Below, piece by piece: positions 6,958 to 8,002 of a stretch of DNA of 8,002 nt (positions within the stretch are counted from its first letter, which is position 1; each line of letters opens with the position of its first letter). The position numbers and the translations under genes are program-made. The notes under the pieces were generated by a model that made no database searches, was not told where the DNA came from, and was given only the letters and a program-made list of their open reading frames with translations. This DNA is from Clostridia bacterium (GTDB lineage: Bacteria; Bacillota; Clostridia; TANB77; UBA1234): NCBI GenBank assembly GCA_900753135.1, contig CAADXZ010000063.1, positions 1 to 8,002 of the forward strand, in the 5' to 3' direction.

Positions 6958-7551
6958 ATGTTAGTATATGTGGTATCAGCAATAATATTTATATTGGTGG
7001 CACTAAACTTCTTCTTGGGAGAAAGATTATATAAAATTCCAAAAGATACAAATTATTTTAATAATGTTGAAGAATACAATATTTCAAGTAATAAAGAAAT
7101 AACTGCTGATCCCAAATATGTATTAACAATATCAATTTTAACAGGAATTTTATTAGGAAGTTATCTTGGTTTAGCCACAGTATGTAATGTGCATAATATT
7201 ATTGTAACATTAGGTACAGTTACCATTTGCTGCTGCTATCTAGCTGAAATAACAAGAAGAGTTGCAATAAGAGATGGTGTATTAGTTTTGTCAAGATTTT
7301 TAATGCCGAAAAAAGAAATTGATGCAAACAGAATAACAGGAATTTATTTATATAGCTATAATAGAAAGTTTATGGATAATCATGCTTATACGGTTAAACT
7401 TGTAGTTGCTCAAACTTCAAAAAAACTAACTAAGTTTGCATTATCAAGTATTGATAATAGAGCTATAATGAATATGATAAAAGATAATTTTGGGGTAAAG
7501 AAAAATAAGATGTACATTGCTAACCAAAAAGAGTTAATAACAAAAGACTAG
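6958..7551 (+). CDS. Small membrane protein with C-terminal PH-like domain (hypothetical)
   Basis: I do not recognise a named family. The 197-residue product has one N-terminal membrane helix (about 3-20), a polar stretch (21-52), and two more helices forming a hairpin (about 54-74 and 78-97). A soluble C-terminal part follows (100-175), with alternating strands and a closing helix: VAIRDGVLVLSRFLMPKKEID, ITGIYLYSY, AYTVKLVVAQ, LTKFALSSIDNRAIMNMI. That strand order with the I-x-x-DGV opening resembles bacterial PH-like (YdbS/bPH-type) domains, but this is an inference. The cysteine-rich run TICCCYLAE (89-97) lies in the third helix. An excellent AAAGGAGG site lies 7 bases before the ATG. It may be co-transcribed with the UDPGP gene; no promoter is evident in the 63-base gap, and no strong terminator follows. 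Confidence 0.8.
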   Translation: MLVYVVSAIIFILVALNFFLGERLYKIPKDTNYFNNVEEYNISSNKEITADPKYVLTISILTGILLGSYLGLATVCNVHNIIVTLGTVTICCCYLAEITRRVAIRDGVLVLSRFLMPKKEIDANRITGIYLYSYNRKFMDNHAYTVKLVVAQTSKKLTKFALSSIDNRAIMNMIKDNFGVKKNKMYIANQKELITKD

Positions 7552-7578
7552 TTTTGAAAATATATTAAAAGATTTATC

Positions 7579-7606
7579 TTTACTTTTAAAATATACATGG
7601 TATAAT
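7579..7606 (+). promoter_or_regulatory. Promoter of the T-box leader
   Basis: TTTACT (7579-7584), a 16-base spacer and a perfect TATAAT (7601-7606) preceded by TGG form an extended -10 promoter (TGnTATAAT). Transcription would start near 7613, just upstream of the T-box stem I. Confidence 0.75.
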
Positions 7607-7612
7607 AGTAGC

Positions 7613-7853
7613 TATAAAATTCAATAGTAGCTTTGAAAAGGACAGTAGATATTTTATGAAGCTTTAGAGAGCAAAACAGTTGCTGAAAGTTTTGTAGTGG
7701 ATGAAATATTGAAAATCACCTTAGAGCTCTGATACCGAAGTTAGTAAGTGTCAGCGTAATTCTCACGTTATAGAGAACGCATATAAATTAGTATGTAGGT
7801 GGTATAAATAAAGTAGATTAACGCTTTATCCTAGATGGATAAGGCGTTTTTTT
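7613..7853 (+). promoter_or_regulatory. T-box riboswitch, isoleucine type (AUC specifier)
   Basis: A T-box leader senses uncharged tRNA and then allows transcription past a terminator. Stem I: a lower helix AAGG/CCTT (7638-7641 with 7719-7722), AGTA of the loop-E motif (7644-7647), and an upper 9-bp helix (7649-7657 with 7701-7709). Above these lie the AGAGAG bulge (7666-7671) and distal stem CAAAAC/GTTTTG (7672-7677 with 7689-7694) with its GTTGCTGAAA-type loop. On the 3' side of the specifier loop GAA-A-ATC-A (7711-7718) places ATC at 7715-7717, matching the layout of characterised T-boxes. Stem II (7729-7735 with 7748-7754) and stem III (7754-7780) follow. The T-box bulge carries TGGT (7800-7803), which pairs with ACCA, the 3' end of a tRNA with discriminator A such as tRNA-Ile. 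The antiterminator pairs TAGG (7796-7799) with CCTA (7830-7833) and ATAAAG (7808-7813) with CTTTAT (7824-7829). The target gene is outside the window. Confidence 0.88.
7820..7853 (+). terminator. T-box-controlled intrinsic terminator
   Basis: A 12-bp stem (7820-7831 with 7837-7848, one T-G wobble) with loop TAGAT merges into a run of seven T (7847-7853). Its 5' arm CTTTATCC is the same segment used by the antiterminator, so the two structures exclude each other. Confidence 0.9.
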
Positions 7854-7923
7854 ATGTAATAGGAAAGTAACAGATTTGCAACTTTTTATGTATTAATTTT
7901 CTTTCCTATTACAACAAAAAAAC
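7846..7923. repeat. Long inverted repeat just after the T-box terminator
   Basis: A perfect 12-bp pair, GTAATAGGAAAG (7856-7867) with CTTTCCTATTAC (7901-7912), is flanked by a second pair, GTTTTTTT (7846-7853) with AAAAAAAC (7916-7923). A small internal loop separates the two, and the central loop is 33 bases. The terminator U-run is itself part of the outer arm. Neither strand has a U-tail after the hairpin, so it is not a simple terminator. No open frame lies within it. Confidence 0.65.
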
Positions 7924-7934
7924 TTTAATTTATG

Positions 7935-7980
7935 CGAGAGATTTTCTTCCTTTCAGTCGAAAACTCTCGAGGGACGAAAG
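7935..7980. repeat. Two interlocking inverted repeats (pseudoknot topology)
   Basis: Pair 1 is CGAGAG-A-TTTTC (7935-7946) with GAAAACTCTCG (7959-7969): 11 bp with one bulged A. Pair 2 is CTTTC-A-GTC (7950-7958) with GACGAAAG (7973-7980): 8 bp, again with one bulged A. The 5' arm of pair 2 lies in the loop of pair 1 and its 3' arm lies outside, the order of an H-type pseudoknot. The connecting segments are only 3 bases, so both full stems may not form together and the two could be alternatives. Confidence 0.55.
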
Positions 7981-7981
7981 A

Positions 7982-8002
7982 ATGAAAATCGAAGATTTTC
8001 AT
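7982..8002. repeat. Perfect 21-base palindrome at the window edge
   Basis: ATGAAAATC (7982-7990) and GATTTTCAT (7994-8002) are exact inverted copies around GAA. The symmetry reaches the last base of the window and may continue. The same bases also read as seven open codons (MKIEDFH) after GAGGG 8 bases upstream, so a gene start here is an alternative. Confidence 0.55.

Noticed and set aside
7568..7581. Terminator after the membrane protein gene
   Set aside because: AAAGAT/ATCTTT has a two-base loop, only A/T-rich pairs and no following T-run. It also overlaps the -35 of the T-box promoter.
7714..7716. AAT (asparagine) as the T-box specifier
   Set aside because: The layout GAA-x-NNN-A places ATC in the specifier position, and UGGU in the T-box fits discriminator A (tRNA-Ile) rather than the G expected for bacterial tRNA-Asn.
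7613..7853. tRNA gene or other small RNA in the structured region
   Set aside because: There is no cloverleaf with a CCA-ready acceptor or a GTTCRA T-arm, and all helices are accounted for by the T-box architecture.
7935..8002. CRISPR array or type III toxin-antitoxin repeat array
   Set aside because: There are no regularly spaced direct repeats in the visible part, only inverted repeats. A repeat array beyond the edge cannot be judged.

Overview
The window is AT-rich DNA with tightly packed genes, Shine-Dalgarno sites of the AAAGGAG type, sigma-A-like promoters, short terminator hairpins and a T-box riboswitch. Together these point to a low-GC Firmicute, most likely a Clostridia-type anaerobe. 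Species cannot be read from the sequence.

Layout. The left edge (1-1250) holds a minus-strand HtrA-type membrane-anchored serine protease, ending at a perfect hairpin. It diverges from a three-gene plus-strand cluster (1393-4175): a 266-residue protein of unknown function with a PD-(D/E)xK-nuclease-like signature, a stand-alone HD-GYP protein (probable cyclic-di-GMP phosphodiesterase), and a two-domain Sua5-type threonylcarbamoyl-AMP synthase used in tRNA t6A synthesis. A hairpin at 4176-4206 appears to terminate this cluster and also the facing minus-strand genes. Those are a PflX-like radical SAM protein (4288-5169, with its own promoter) and a 68-residue DUF378 membrane protein (5234-5440).

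From a divergent intergenic region (5441-5646) containing a 31-base dyad, transcription runs rightward through a UDPGP-family nucleotide-sugar pyrophosphorylase (5647-6894) and a small membrane protein (6958-7551).

The right end (about 7579-8002) has no complete gene but is dense in RNA and DNA structure. A strong promoter leads into a complete T-box leader with recognisable stem I, specifier loop, T-box bulge, terminator and competing antiterminator. The specifier reads AUC (isoleucine), and the UGGU of the T-box fits the A discriminator expected of tRNA-Ile. The regulated gene, probably ileS or another isoleucine gene, must lie beyond the window. Between the T-box terminator and the edge are a long inverted repeat (7846-7923), two interlocking inverted repeats with pseudoknot topology (7935-7980) and a perfect 21-base palindrome running exactly to the window end. 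These are the least explained part of the window.

Most genes are housekeeping or conserved accessory genes without an obvious shared pathway. The best candidates for something undescribed are the nuclease-like protein paired with HD-GYP and the structured block after the T-box. No complete new system can be demonstrated from this window alone.
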